Below are positions 1 through 6,579 of a DNA stretch of 8,783 nt, piece by piece. The DNA is from Bacteroidota bacterium (GTDB lineage: Bacteria; Bacteroidota; Bacteroidia; Flavobacteriales_D; Crocinitomicaceae). How positions within the stretch are numbered: the first letter of the stretch is position 1; each line of letters opens with the position of its first letter. Location of the stretch: positions 1-8,783 of the forward strand of contig JAHKAT010000199.1 in the NCBI GenBank assembly GCA_018825925.1, written 5' to 3'. Made by a program: the position numbers and the translations under genes. The notes under the pieces were generated by a model, which worked only from the letters and a program-made list of their open reading frames with translations, searched no databases and was not told the origin of the DNA.

Positions 1-1
1 A

Positions 2-232
2 GCTCGTGAAAACAAATACATTTTATTGAATGCCCCAAATGATAAAATAGAAGAAATCACCAATATTTTACCAGGAATGAAAAGCCCAACGATTTTACCT
101 CTGACTCAAAAAGGATGGTCAAGTCTACACTCCGTGGTCAAAGAAGATCAATTTTGGGACATTATAGGTCAGCTGAAAAAGTTAGGCGCTGAAGGAATTT
201 TAGTAGTGCCTATTGAAAAAATGATTGTATGA
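2..232 (+). CDS. hisG: ATP phosphoribosyltransferase, C-terminal part (cut by window start)
   Basis: HisG catalyses the first, committed step of histidine synthesis, joining ATP and PRPP to give N1-(5-phosphoribosyl)-ATP. The reading frame is already open at base 2 and gives 76 residues before TGA. The fragment aligns by eye with the end of E. coli HisG: an ENKYILLNAP stretch, a PGMKSPTILPL motif and a terminal LGAEGILVVPIEKM. This is the C-terminal ACT-like domain of the long-form enzyme, which in that family binds histidine for feedback inhibition and removes the need for a HisZ partner. A TTG at 26 lies inside the gene and is not its start. The stop TGA (230-232) overlaps the hisD ATG as ATGA, so the two are probably translationally coupled. 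The catalytic domain and any operon promoter or leader lie upstream of the window. Confidence 0.95.
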   Translation, partial: ARENKYILLNAPNDKIEEITNILPGMKSPTILPLTQKGWSSLHSVVKEDQFWDIIGQLKKLGAEGILVVPIEKMIV

Positions 233-1398
233 AAAAGTTTAATTATCCGCCTAAATCAACATGGTCTGATTTAGCAGCACGTCCTGAATTTGACATCAAA
301 GCACAATTGCAAATGGTGGAAACTATCTTTTCAGAAGTTGCAAAAAATGGCAATCAAGCAGTGAAATATTTCACGCATAAATTTGATAAAGTCACTTTAG
401 ATGAAATGATTCAAACTATTGAAATAGAAAAGATTGATATTGATGTAAAATTGAAATCTGCCATTGAAACGGCCTATAAAAACATCTATTTGTTTCACGA
501 AAAGCAAGTGACAAAAAAAGAAATTATAGAAACCATGCCAGGTGTGCGCTGTTGGCGAGAAGCAAGAGCAATTCAAAAAGTAGGTTTATATATTCCTGGC
601 GGATCTGCTCCTCTGTTTTCAACTGTTCTAATGCTCGGAATTCCAGCACAAATTGCCGGTTGTAGTGAAGTTGTTCTTTGCACTCCGCCGCAAAAGGATG
701 GCACTATTCATCCAGCGATTTTATTTGCGGCTTCTCTTTGCGGAATCACCAAGGTGTACTCTATCGGAGGTATTCAAGCCATTGCAGCCATGAGTTTGGG
801 TACTGAAACGATACCAAAAGTGGACAAGTTATTTGGCCCTGGAAATTCCTTTGTCACAGCGGCAAAAATGTACGCACAAAGCAAAGGAATAGCCATTGAT
901 ATGCCTGCCGGACCGTCTGAGGTTTTGGTAATTGCAGACCGTTCTTGCGTTCCCGCTTTTGTAGCTGCCGACCTGCTTTCACAAGCCGAACATGGTCCCG
1001 ATAGTCAAGTTATTTTATTGTCCGACGAGGAAGAAATAATTAATGAAGTTTTAAATCAAATATCGCTACAAAAAGAGGCTTTACCGAGATTGGAGATTAC
1101 AGACAAGGCATTAATGAATAGTAAAGCAATACTTTTAAAGGATGTATCTGAATGTTTGGAATTCAGTAATATATATGCTCCTGAACATTTGATTCTTGCC
1201 ATGAAAGAAACCTCCAATTTATTGTTGAAGATAGAAAATGCAGGATCTGTTTTTGTCGGAAATTACAGTTGTGAATCGGCGGGTGATTATGCTTCTGGAA
1301 CAAATCATACTCTTCCAACGAGTGGTTTTGCAAGAAGTTATAGTGGCGTTTCTTTAGATAGTTTTTTTGAAAAAAATCACTTTTCAGGAAATAAGTGA
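229..1398 (+). CDS. hisD: Histidinol dehydrogenase, frame as read (C-terminus frameshifted)
   Basis: HisD is a zinc enzyme that makes the last two NAD-dependent oxidations, L-histidinol to L-histidine. The 389 residues carry the expected motifs: Gln252 and His255 in SQAEHG (zinc ligands), the catalytic Glu319-His320 pair in YAPEHL, Asp353 in AGDYASG (zinc ligand) and His360 in TNHTLP (substrate contact). Each is exactly seven positions before its E. coli equivalent (259, 262, 326, 327, 360, 367). The family normally runs to about 425-435 residues. Here the last residues after SGVSLDSFF are not HisD-like and the frame stops at 1396-1398. The true C-terminus continues in the next frame to 1510 (see the separate entry). 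As read, the protein lacks the fourth zinc ligand and would probably be inactive. The ATG at 229 overlaps the hisG stop by four bases. Identity is certain; whether the product is functional is not. Confidence 0.95.
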   Translation: MKKFNYPPKSTWSDLAARPEFDIKAQLQMVETIFSEVAKNGNQAVKYFTHKFDKVTLDEMIQTIEIEKIDIDVKLKSAIETAYKNIYLFHEKQVTKKEIIETMPGVRCWREARAIQKVGLYIPGGSAPLFSTVLMLGIPAQIAGCSEVVLCTPPQKDGTIHPAILFAASLCGITKVYSIGGIQAIAAMSLGTETIPKVDKLFGPGNSFVTAAKMYAQSKGIAIDMPAGPSEVLVIADRSCVPAFVAADLLSQAEHGPDSQVILLSDEEEIINEVLNQISLQKEALPRLEITDKALMNSKAILLKDVSECLEFSNIYAPEHLILAMKETSNLLLKIENAGSVFVGNYSCESAGDYASGTNHTLPTSGFARSYSGVSLDSFFEKNHFSGNK

Positions 1399-1510
1399 GG
1401 TAGGAATTCAAAATATTGGGCCAACAATTGAAATCATGGCGACTGAAGAAGGTTTAATCGCTCATAAAAATGCAGTAAGCGTTCGTTTAAAAGAAATAGA
1501 AAATGTTTGA
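1367..1510 (+). pseudogene. hisD: Displaced C-terminal tail of HisD, in the +1 frame
   Basis: Reading in the frame of base 1367 gives LKKITFQ, then IQNIGPTIEIM, then AHKNAVSVRL, and a TGA at 1508-1510. This is the missing end of histidinol dehydrogenase. Rejoining it to the upstream frame by removing one base gives 426 residues, a normal family length. It places His412 (codon 1463-1465) 59 residues after Asp353, the same spacing as Asp360 to His419 in E. coli, where His419 is the fourth zinc ligand. Removing a T from the T7 run (1362-1368) gives SFLKKITFQ, which looks more family-like than SFFEKITFQ, obtained by removing an A from the A7 run (1370-1376). The restored stop overlaps the hisC ATG by eight bases, matching the packing of the other junctions. 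The tail shows no sign of decay. Confidence 0.9.
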
Positions 1511-2537
1511 AATCAATAAGTTAATTCGCCCAAGTTTGAGGGACTTGAAACCTTACTCAAGTGCGAGAGATGAATATGAAGGAGAGGCAGAAGTGTATTT
1601 GGATGCCAATGAAAACCCAGAAGGCAATTACAATCGATATCCTGATCCTTTGCAGAGGAGTTTGAAAAATCAAATTGCCAATCGCGTACAAATTTCGTCA
1701 AATCAAATCTTTATTGGGAATGGTAGCGATGAAGTGATTGATTTGTTAATTCGTTTGTGTTGTGTACCTGGCCAAGATCAAATTATCACTTTCGTTCCTA
1801 CCTACGGAATGTATAAAGTTTCTGCTAAAATCAACGATATCGAGGTGCTGGAATTGCCCATGGATGAAAATTTTCAACCAATTGTTAACGCTGATAATCC
1901 AGAGTGGAATAATCCTAAAAACAAATTGTTATTCCTTTGTTCTCCAAATAACCCAACAGGAAATTTAGTCAAAGATTCTCTTGTCGAAGATTTGCTAAGT
2001 ACTTTCAAAGGCTTGGTGGTAATTGACGAAGCCTACATACAATTTACAAAGGAAAATAGTTTAATTAATTGTTTAAACAAACACAATAATTTATTTGTTA
2101 TTCAAACATTTAGTAAATCTTTGGGATTGGCAGGAGCACGTATTGGAATGGGATTTGGATCTGTTGAAATGATAGATTGGCTGAACAAAATAAAACCGCC
2201 TTACAATGTTAGTGTACTGAACCAAGAGGCTGCCTTGAAGAAAATGTTAGAAAGTCAAGAGAACGCATCGTCGGAAGTTGACAGAATAGTACAAAATAGA
2301 AAGGAGTTAGAAGTCCAACTGGGTGGTTTAAAAAATATTATAAAAATCTATAAATCAGATGCTAACTTCTTGTTAGTTGAAGTGCTAGAGGGTGAAAAAA
2401 TGTATAATGAGTTATTAAGAAATGGTATCGTAGTCCGAAAGCGTAAAGAAATAAGTGCCAACGCATTGCGTGTTACAGTGGGGACGAAAGAAGAAAATAG
2501 AAAATTAATAAATGTGATTTCAAGTTTAGCAGTATGA
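1503..2537 (+). CDS. hisC: Histidinol-phosphate aminotransferase
   Basis: HisC is a PLP-dependent fold-type I aminotransferase that converts imidazole-acetol phosphate plus glutamate to L-histidinol phosphate plus 2-oxoglutarate. The 344 residues are full length for the family. Visible motifs are NENP near the N-terminus (37-39 plus Pro), Tyr46 in NRYPDP, the PLP-site asparagine in SPNNPTG (147-153), Asp175 and Tyr178 in IDEAY, the Schiff-base Lys205 in TFSKSLGLAGARIG with Arg213, and Arg323 in LRVTVG, which binds substrate phosphate or carboxylate. The ATG at 1503 overlaps the restored hisD stop by eight bases. With the hisD frame as read, the nearest upstream stop is 104 bases away and coupling would be lost. 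The stop TGA overlaps the hisB ATG (ATGA). Confidence 0.97.
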   Translation: MFEINKLIRPSLRDLKPYSSARDEYEGEAEVYLDANENPEGNYNRYPDPLQRSLKNQIANRVQISSNQIFIGNGSDEVIDLLIRLCCVPGQDQIITFVPTYGMYKVSAKINDIEVLELPMDENFQPIVNADNPEWNNPKNKLLFLCSPNNPTGNLVKDSLVEDLLSTFKGLVVIDEAYIQFTKENSLINCLNKHNNLFVIQTFSKSLGLAGARIGMGFGSVEMIDWLNKIKPPYNVSVLNQEAALKKMLESQENASSEVDRIVQNRKELEVQLGGLKNIIKIYKSDANFLLVEVLEGEKMYNELLRNGIVVRKRKEISANALRVTVGTKEENRKLINVISSLAV

Positions 2538-3622
2538 AAAAGGTGTTATTTATAGATAGAGATGGAACTTTAATAGTGGAACCACCATTTGATTTTCAGG
2601 TGGATAGTCTGGAGAAGTTAGAATTTTTGCCAGAAGTGTTTTATTATCTGAGCAAAATTGTGCGTGAGATGGATTATGAGTTAGTGATGGTCACCAATCA
2701 GGATGGAATGGGAACTGAATCTTTTCCAGAAAACACCTTTTGGCCGGCACAAAATAAAATGATGAAGGCCTTCGAAAATGAAGGAATAGTTTTTAAGGAT
2801 GTGTGCATCGACCGAAGTTTTGAGAAGGACAATTCTCCATTGCGCAAACCCAATACGGGAATGCTTTTGCGCTACATGGATGGAACCTATGATTTAAAAA
2901 ACTCATTTGTCATTGGTGATCGTTTAACAGATGTAAAACTAGCTGAAAATCTATCGGCACAAAGTATAGCTATTGGTATAAAAGCAGAAAACGCGACTCT
3001 TGAAGCACGAGGTTGGAAAGAGATCTATCAATTCTTAAATTCAATTGGCAGAAAAAGTGCAACCTATCGTTCTACAAATGAAACATCTATAGCCATTGAG
3101 TTAAACTTGGACGGCTCGGGTAAAAAATCAATTCAAACAGGTTTGCCCTTCTTTGATCATATGCTCGAACAAATTGCAAGGCATGGTGAAATTGATTTGA
3201 ATCTAAAGGCAAAAGGTGATTTAGAAATCGACGAACACCATACCATTGAAGACATAGGATTGAGTTTGGGCTTGGCATTTAAAAATGCCCTTGGAAGTAA
3301 AAAAGGTATCGAGCGCTATGCGTTTTTATTGCCAATGGACGAAGCTTTAGCGCAAGTAGCAATTGACTTTGGAGGTAGAGCACAACTCGTTTGGAATGTT
3401 CCATTTTGTGGTGAAAAAACAGGGGATATTTCTAATCAATTGTGGGAACATTTCTTTAAATCCTTTTGTGATAAAGCTGAATGTAATCTTAATATTCAAT
3501 GTTCTGGAGATAATGATCACCATATCATCGAATCTATATTTAAAGCCTTTGCTAAAGTGCTAAAGTCGGCGGTTAAACAAGACGACAAATATCAAATCCC
3601 AAGTACAAAAGGAATTTTATGA
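2534..3622 (+). CDS. hisB: Bifunctional histidinol-phosphatase / imidazoleglycerol-phosphate dehydratase
   Basis: This fused enzyme does two non-consecutive steps: dehydration of imidazoleglycerol phosphate to imidazole-acetol phosphate, and dephosphorylation of histidinol phosphate. Residues 1-165 are a HAD phosphatase with FIDRDGT (nucleophile Asp8, acid/base Asp10), VTNQDG (Thr54), Lys105 in RKPNTGM and IGDRLTD (Asp129). Residues 175-362 are the dehydratase, with FFDHM (His209), DEHHTIED (His235, His236, Glu239) and DHHIIES (His329, His330, Glu333) as the two metal sites, and the usual PSTKG ending. In the phosphatase, the Cys/His zinc loop of E. coli HisB is replaced by IDRSFEKDNSPL, which has none of the four ligands. 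I recall this loop form from other Bacteroidota, so it is probably not damage. The gene overlaps both neighbours by four bases. Confidence 0.97.
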   Translation: MKKVLFIDRDGTLIVEPPFDFQVDSLEKLEFLPEVFYYLSKIVREMDYELVMVTNQDGMGTESFPENTFWPAQNKMMKAFENEGIVFKDVCIDRSFEKDNSPLRKPNTGMLLRYMDGTYDLKNSFVIGDRLTDVKLAENLSAQSIAIGIKAENATLEARGWKEIYQFLNSIGRKSATYRSTNETSIAIELNLDGSGKKSIQTGLPFFDHMLEQIARHGEIDLNLKAKGDLEIDEHHTIEDIGLSLGLAFKNALGSKKGIERYAFLLPMDEALAQVAIDFGGRAQLVWNVPFCGEKTGDISNQLWEHFFKSFCDKAECNLNIQCSGDNDHHIIESIFKAFAKVLKSAVKQDDKYQIPSTKGIL

Positions 3623-4206
3623 TAGCTATTATAGATTATGGTGCCGGAAACATTACTTCTGTACGTAATTCTTTACGTCGTTTAAATGTAGAAGTACTTT
3701 TAACGCATAAAAAGGAAGAGCTTTTACAGGCGGATAAAATAATTTTTCCTGGAGTAGGTGAAGCTGGTTATGCTATGAAACAATTGATAGACAAAGATTT
3801 GGTCGATTTTATTCCTCAATTAAAAGTACCAGTTTTAGGGGTGTGTTTGGGCATGCAATTACTTTGTCGGCATACCGAAGAGGGAGATGTTTCTTGTTTA
3901 AATGTGTTTGAAACCAATGTTAAAGCTTTTCCGAAATTAAATATTGGAGATAAAATCCCACATATGGGTTGGAACAATCATACTGCAGTGAATGGTTCTT
4001 TGTTTGAAGGCATTGGCTGTGATGAAGATTTTTATTTCGTACATGGCTATTATGCAGAATTGAACCTGCAAACAGTTGCAACGTCGGATTATATCGTTCC
4101 TTTTGCTTCAGCTTTACGAAAAAACAACTTTTATGCTACCCAATTTCACCCTGAAAAATCGGCAGATCCGGGAGAACGTTTAATTAAAAACTTCTTGAAA
4201 TTATGA
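3619..4206 (+). CDS. hisH: Imidazole glycerol phosphate synthase, glutaminase subunit
   Basis: HisH hydrolyses glutamine and passes the ammonia through the HisF barrel, where it is used to close the imidazole ring. At 195 residues it has normal length for this class I glutamine amidotransferase. The catalytic triad is visible: Cys76 in LGVCLGMQLL, and His177 and Glu179 in QFHPEKS. The oxyanion-loop motif PGVG is at 44-47, and the HMGWN segment (115-119) is also typical. The ATG overlaps the hisB stop and the TGA overlaps the hisA ATG, each by four bases. Its partner HisF is two genes downstream, with hisA between them as in E. coli. Confidence 0.97.
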   Translation: MIAIIDYGAGNITSVRNSLRRLNVEVLLTHKKEELLQADKIIFPGVGEAGYAMKQLIDKDLVDFIPQLKVPVLGVCLGMQLLCRHTEEGDVSCLNVFETNVKAFPKLNIGDKIPHMGWNNHTAVNGSLFEGIGCDEDFYFVHGYYAELNLQTVATSDYIVPFASALRKNNFYATQFHPEKSADPGERLIKNFLKL

Positions 4207-4916
4207 GAATTATACCTGCAATAGATATAATCGATGGAAAATGTGTTCGTCTTTCTAAAGGGGATTACGATACAGCAAAAATTTATGGTGACGACCCGCT
4301 TTCAATGGCAAAGGAACTAGAAAGTGTGGGGATTAAATATCTGCATTTGGTGGATTTAGATGGGGCAAAATCTTCTGGTGTTATCAATGAAAAATGGATT
4401 TCTAAAATCGTGAAAGAAACCAATCTAACCGTTGATTTTGGTGGTGGTGTAAAAACAATCATCGACCTTGAAAAAGTATTGGATGCCGGGGCCAATCAAG
4501 TAACTGTAGGAAGTATTGCCATTAAAAATCCCGAATTATTCATTGCTTGGCTTGAGAAATTTGGATCAGAAAAAATAATCTTCGGTGCCGATTGTCGCAA
4601 TGGTTTTCTATCCGGAAATGGATGGTTGGAAGATTCTTCTCTAGAAATTCAAACGATGCTTAATCGCTTTATTCCTGCTGGTTTGAAATATGTAATTTGT
4701 ACGGATATTGAAAAAGATGGAATGTTGAATGGTCCATCCGTAATGCTTTACGAAGAACTTTTGAGCAAGAATAATATTCAATTAATAGCTAGTGGCGGCG
4801 TGACCACTTTTGAGGATTTAGATACACTGGAAAAGTTGGGTTGCGAAGGAGCGATTATCGGCAAGGCATTGTATGAGGGTAAAATGGATTGGAAAAAACT
4901 GGGAGAAAGATGTTAA
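4203..4916 (+). CDS. hisA: ProFAR isomerase (phosphoribosylformimino-AICAR-phosphate isomerase)
   Basis: HisA carries out the Amadori rearrangement of ProFAR to PRFAR, the substrate of HisF-HisH. The 237 residues form a (beta/alpha)8 barrel with the internal half-barrel symmetry shared with HisF. The catalytic aspartates are Asp8 in IPAIDI and Asp130 in FGADCRNG at the ends of strands 1 and 5. Phosphate-binding glycines are seen in DFGGGV (78-83) and SGGV (197-200). The TDIEKDGM segment (167-174) is typical of HisA and helps separate it from HisF. It starts at an ATG inside the ATGA overlap with hisH. Its TAA stop lies within a seven-base overlap with the hisF start (ATGTTAA, 4910-4916). Confidence 0.97.
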   Translation: MRIIPAIDIIDGKCVRLSKGDYDTAKIYGDDPLSMAKELESVGIKYLHLVDLDGAKSSGVINEKWISKIVKETNLTVDFGGGVKTIIDLEKVLDAGANQVTVGSIAIKNPELFIAWLEKFGSEKIIFGADCRNGFLSGNGWLEDSSLEIQTMLNRFIPAGLKYVICTDIEKDGMLNGPSVMLYEELLSKNNIQLIASGGVTTFEDLDTLEKLGCEGAIIGKALYEGKMDWKKLGERC

Positions 4917-5662
4917 AGAAAAGAATCATACCCTGTTTGGATATAAAAGATGGCCAGACCGTTAAGGGAGTTCAATTTGAAGGATTGCGTTTTGCAGGCG
5001 ACCCTATCGAATTAGCCAAAAAATATGTGTTGCAAGGAGCTGATGAATTGGTTTTTCTTGACATTACCGCTACCATAGAAAAGCGGGCTACTTTGGTGGA
5101 GCTGGTAAAACGTATTGCGGCAGAAATTAATATTCCTTTTACCGTTGGAGGGGGAATTGCCACCGTGGAGGATGCTGCCGCCTGTATAGCAGCAGGTGCT
5201 GATAAAGTGGCTATAAATTCAGCGGCTGTGCGCAGACCGGAATTGATCAGCGATATTGCTTCGCGCTTTGGTTCGCAATGTGTGGTGTTAGCCATGGATG
5301 TCAAACCTTTTGACGGTGAATGGAAAGTGGTGATTCAATCGGGTAAAGAACCTACAGAATGGTCGGCTGTGAATTGGGCGAAGGAAGTTGAGAAACTTGG
5401 AGCAGGTGAAATTTTACTCACCTCTATGTTGGGCGATGGCAGTAAAAAAGGCTTTTCCTTAGCATTTACTGAAGTTATTGCTTCGGCGGTTTCAATTCCT
5501 GTAATTGCTTCAGGAGGGGCAGGTTCGGCAAACGATTTTTATGAATTGTTTAGTCAAACTCAAGCCTCTGCAGGTCTAGCTGCGAGCTTATTTCATTTCG
5601 ATGAATTGAGTATACCCGATTTAAAAAATGATTTAAAAAATAAAAATATCGCAATTCGATGA
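4910..5662 (+). CDS. hisF: Imidazole glycerol phosphate synthase, cyclase subunit
   Basis: HisF uses ammonia from HisH to convert PRFAR to imidazoleglycerol phosphate and AICAR, the link to purine synthesis. I chose the ATG at 4910 rather than the in-frame TTG at 4889. It begins MLKKRIIPCLDI, gives 250 residues and puts key residues at the same numbers as in Thermotoga HisF: Asp11 and Asp130 (catalytic), Asp51, and Asp98-Lys99 at the HisH interface. A GGGAG-like stretch just before this ATG (4901-4905) could serve as a ribosome binding site. Other motifs are TVGGGI (78-83), TSMLGDGSKKG (171-181) and ASGGAG (200-205). The TSM loop differs somewhat from the more common TSMDRDGT form but keeps Asp176. 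The TGA overlaps the hisIE ATG by four bases. Confidence 0.96.
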   Translation: MLKKRIIPCLDIKDGQTVKGVQFEGLRFAGDPIELAKKYVLQGADELVFLDITATIEKRATLVELVKRIAAEINIPFTVGGGIATVEDAAACIAAGADKVAINSAAVRRPELISDIASRFGSQCVVLAMDVKPFDGEWKVVIQSGKEPTEWSAVNWAKEVEKLGAGEILLTSMLGDGSKKGFSLAFTEVIASAVSIPVIASGGAGSANDFYELFSQTQASAGLAASLFHFDELSIPDLKNDLKNKNIAIR

Positions 5663-6246
5663 AAGATAAATTCAACGACAATGAGCTAATTCCTGTAATA
5701 ATTCAGGATATGATATCACAGCAAATACTGATGTTGGGATACATGAACGAAGAGGCTTTTCAAGTAACAATCAAAGGACAAAAAGTTTGTTTTTTCTCGC
5801 GTTCCAAAAACCGTTTATGGGTGAAAGGCGAAACCTCTGGGAACTTTTTCTTTTGGAAAAATTATGCTTGGGATTGCGATCAAGATGCTTTGATTTTTCA
5901 AGTAGAGGCTGTAGGTCCGGCTTGTCACAATGGCACCGTTTCGTGTTTTGAAGGTCTGTTGGACGGGTCTTTTATTCACCAATTGGAAAACACTATTTCA
6001 CAACGCAGAAATTCAACGGACGAAAAATCCTATGTCTCTACCCTTAGTAAAAAAGGGATACACAAAGTAGCTCAAAAAGTTGGCGAAGAAGCAGTAGAGG
6101 TGGTTATCGAAGCCATGAGCAATAACGATGAATTGTTTTTGGAAGAATCTGCCGACCTACTTTTTCACTATTTGATTTTGTTACAAGAAAAGGGTTTCCG
6201 TTTAAAGGATGTACAACAAGTATTGCAAAAAAGACAAAAAAAGTGA
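5659..6246 (+). CDS. hisI: Bifunctional phosphoribosyl-AMP cyclohydrolase / phosphoribosyl-ATP pyrophosphatase
   Basis: HisIE does steps two and three: the C-terminal HisE domain hydrolyses PR-ATP to PR-AMP plus pyrophosphate, and the N-terminal HisI domain opens the adenine ring to give ProFAR. Residues 1-105 are HisI, with SRSKNRLWVKGETSGN (48-62), the metal-binding aspartates Asp72, Asp74 and Asp76 in WDCDQD, and zinc cysteines Cys73, Cys89 (GPACHNG) and Cys96 (SCF). Residues 107-195 are HisE, an all-alpha MazG-like domain, with KVGEEAVEVVIEA (140-152) and EESADLLFHY (162-171) supplying the acidic metal ligands. The fused length of 195 is normal. It is the last gene of the operon; translation ends in a lysine-rich tail. 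Also called hisIE. Confidence 0.96.
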   Translation: MKDKFNDNELIPVIIQDMISQQILMLGYMNEEAFQVTIKGQKVCFFSRSKNRLWVKGETSGNFFFWKNYAWDCDQDALIFQVEAVGPACHNGTVSCFEGLLDGSFIHQLENTISQRRNSTDEKSYVSTLSKKGIHKVAQKVGEEAVEVVIEAMSNNDELFLEESADLLFHYLILLQEKGFRLKDVQQVLQKRQKK

Positions 6247-6259
6247 AATTCAATCGTGC

Positions 6260-6277
6260 TTAAACAAGCTAGTTTAA
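6260..6277 (+). terminator. Small hairpin just after hisIE, weak terminator candidate
   Basis: TTAAAC and GTTTAA form a perfect six-pair stem around the loop AAGCTA, 13 bases after the hisIE stop. A flanking TCG (6254-6256) could pair with CGA (6278-6280) across a small bulge. The stem is AT-rich and the nearest T-rich stretch (6290-6302) begins more than ten bases later, so it is not a classical intrinsic terminator. Its position at the end of the operon is the main reason to list it. Confidence 0.3.
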
Positions 6278-6325
6278 CGACCTGATGATTCTTGTTGTTT
6301 TTGAAGTAGTTACTAGTAATATCGT

Positions 6326-6385
6326 TCTAGATTCTTCAGGAAGCCTTGTTCAAAAAAGTGAAAAAACGTATCTTGAAGATCTAGA
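6326..6385. repeat. Imperfect inverted repeat, 12 pairs with one bulge
   Basis: The left arm is TCTAGA (6326-6331) and TCTTCA (6333-6338) separated by one T. The right arm is TGAAGA (6374-6379) followed by TCTAGA (6380-6385). The loop is about 35 bases and A-rich. Because TCTAGA is itself a palindrome it is also a direct repeat. A perfect ten-base palindrome, TTACTAGTAA, lies just upstream at 6310-6319. No T-run follows the right arm. An RNA structure or a protein-binding site is possible; chance similarity in AT-rich DNA cannot be excluded. Confidence 0.35.
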
Positions 6386-6504
6386 TGGAAGACTTTGATA
6401 AAAATGCAATGAGAACGGTGAAAAAACCGAGTAGAGAAAAGATCGTGTAAAAATAGGGGATGTTTCAGAATGTAGCGAATGACATGGGTACATATACGAA
6501 CATT

Positions 6505-6512
6505 TATTTTTG
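6505..6512 (+). promoter_or_regulatory. Possible Bacteroidota -7 promoter box for the ThuA-like gene
   Basis: TATTTTTG fits the Bacteroidota housekeeping -7 consensus TAnnTTTG and lies about 67 bases before the ATG at 6580. I do not see a clear TTTG -33 element at the usual distance upstream, so support is partial. An A-rich stretch directly before the ATG (6570-6579) is typical for translation starts in this phylum. Confidence 0.3.
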
Positions 6513-6579
6513 AGTATCTAAATCAATCTTCGCGAGGAAATGGACTCGTAGCTTTCTATCTTAAAAACAAGCAGTAAAA

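Larger units (their letters stand above)
6247..6579. other. Intergenic region with inverted repeats, no convincing gene
   Basis: This 333-base gap separates the end of the histidine operon from the next gene. Both strands are broken by frequent stops. The longest plus-strand frame I see opens at an ATG at 6285 and runs 37 codons to a TGA at 6396-6398, encoding an acidic peptide I do not recognise; a 21-codon frame follows in another phase (6385-6450). The gap holds several inverted repeats, listed separately, and one promoter-like box near its right end. It should contain the operon terminator and the promoter of the ThuA-like gene. It may also be remnant sequence of a lost gene or hold a small RNA, but nothing seen here proves either. 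Confidence 0.6.

Noticed and set aside
26..232. Separate 68-residue gene starting at TTG 26
   Set aside because: It is the continuation of hisG; the frame is open and HisG-like from base 2.
1370..1376. Programmed -1 ribosomal frameshift signal of the A AAA AAG type
   Set aside because: The restored frame needs a +1 shift (or -2), not -1, and the tract is followed by T, not G. One-base loss by polymerase slippage or an indel fits better.
1163..1411. Minus-strand open frame over the hisD frameshift
   Set aside because: It is the antisense shadow of hisD; the plus strand encodes conserved HisD motifs throughout.
4889..4909. TTG at 4889 as the hisF start
   Set aside because: It adds seven residues not typical of HisF; the ATG at 4910 gives the family N-terminus and the standard residue numbering.
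4972..5304. 110-codon minus-strand open frame inside hisF
   Set aside because: It is antisense to a conserved gene, has low-complexity Ala/Ser-rich content, and matches no family I recognise.
6285..6398. 37-codon open frame in the intergenic region
   Set aside because: Too short and unrecognised to call as a gene; no ribosome-binding or conservation evidence. It is mentioned only in the intergenic entry.
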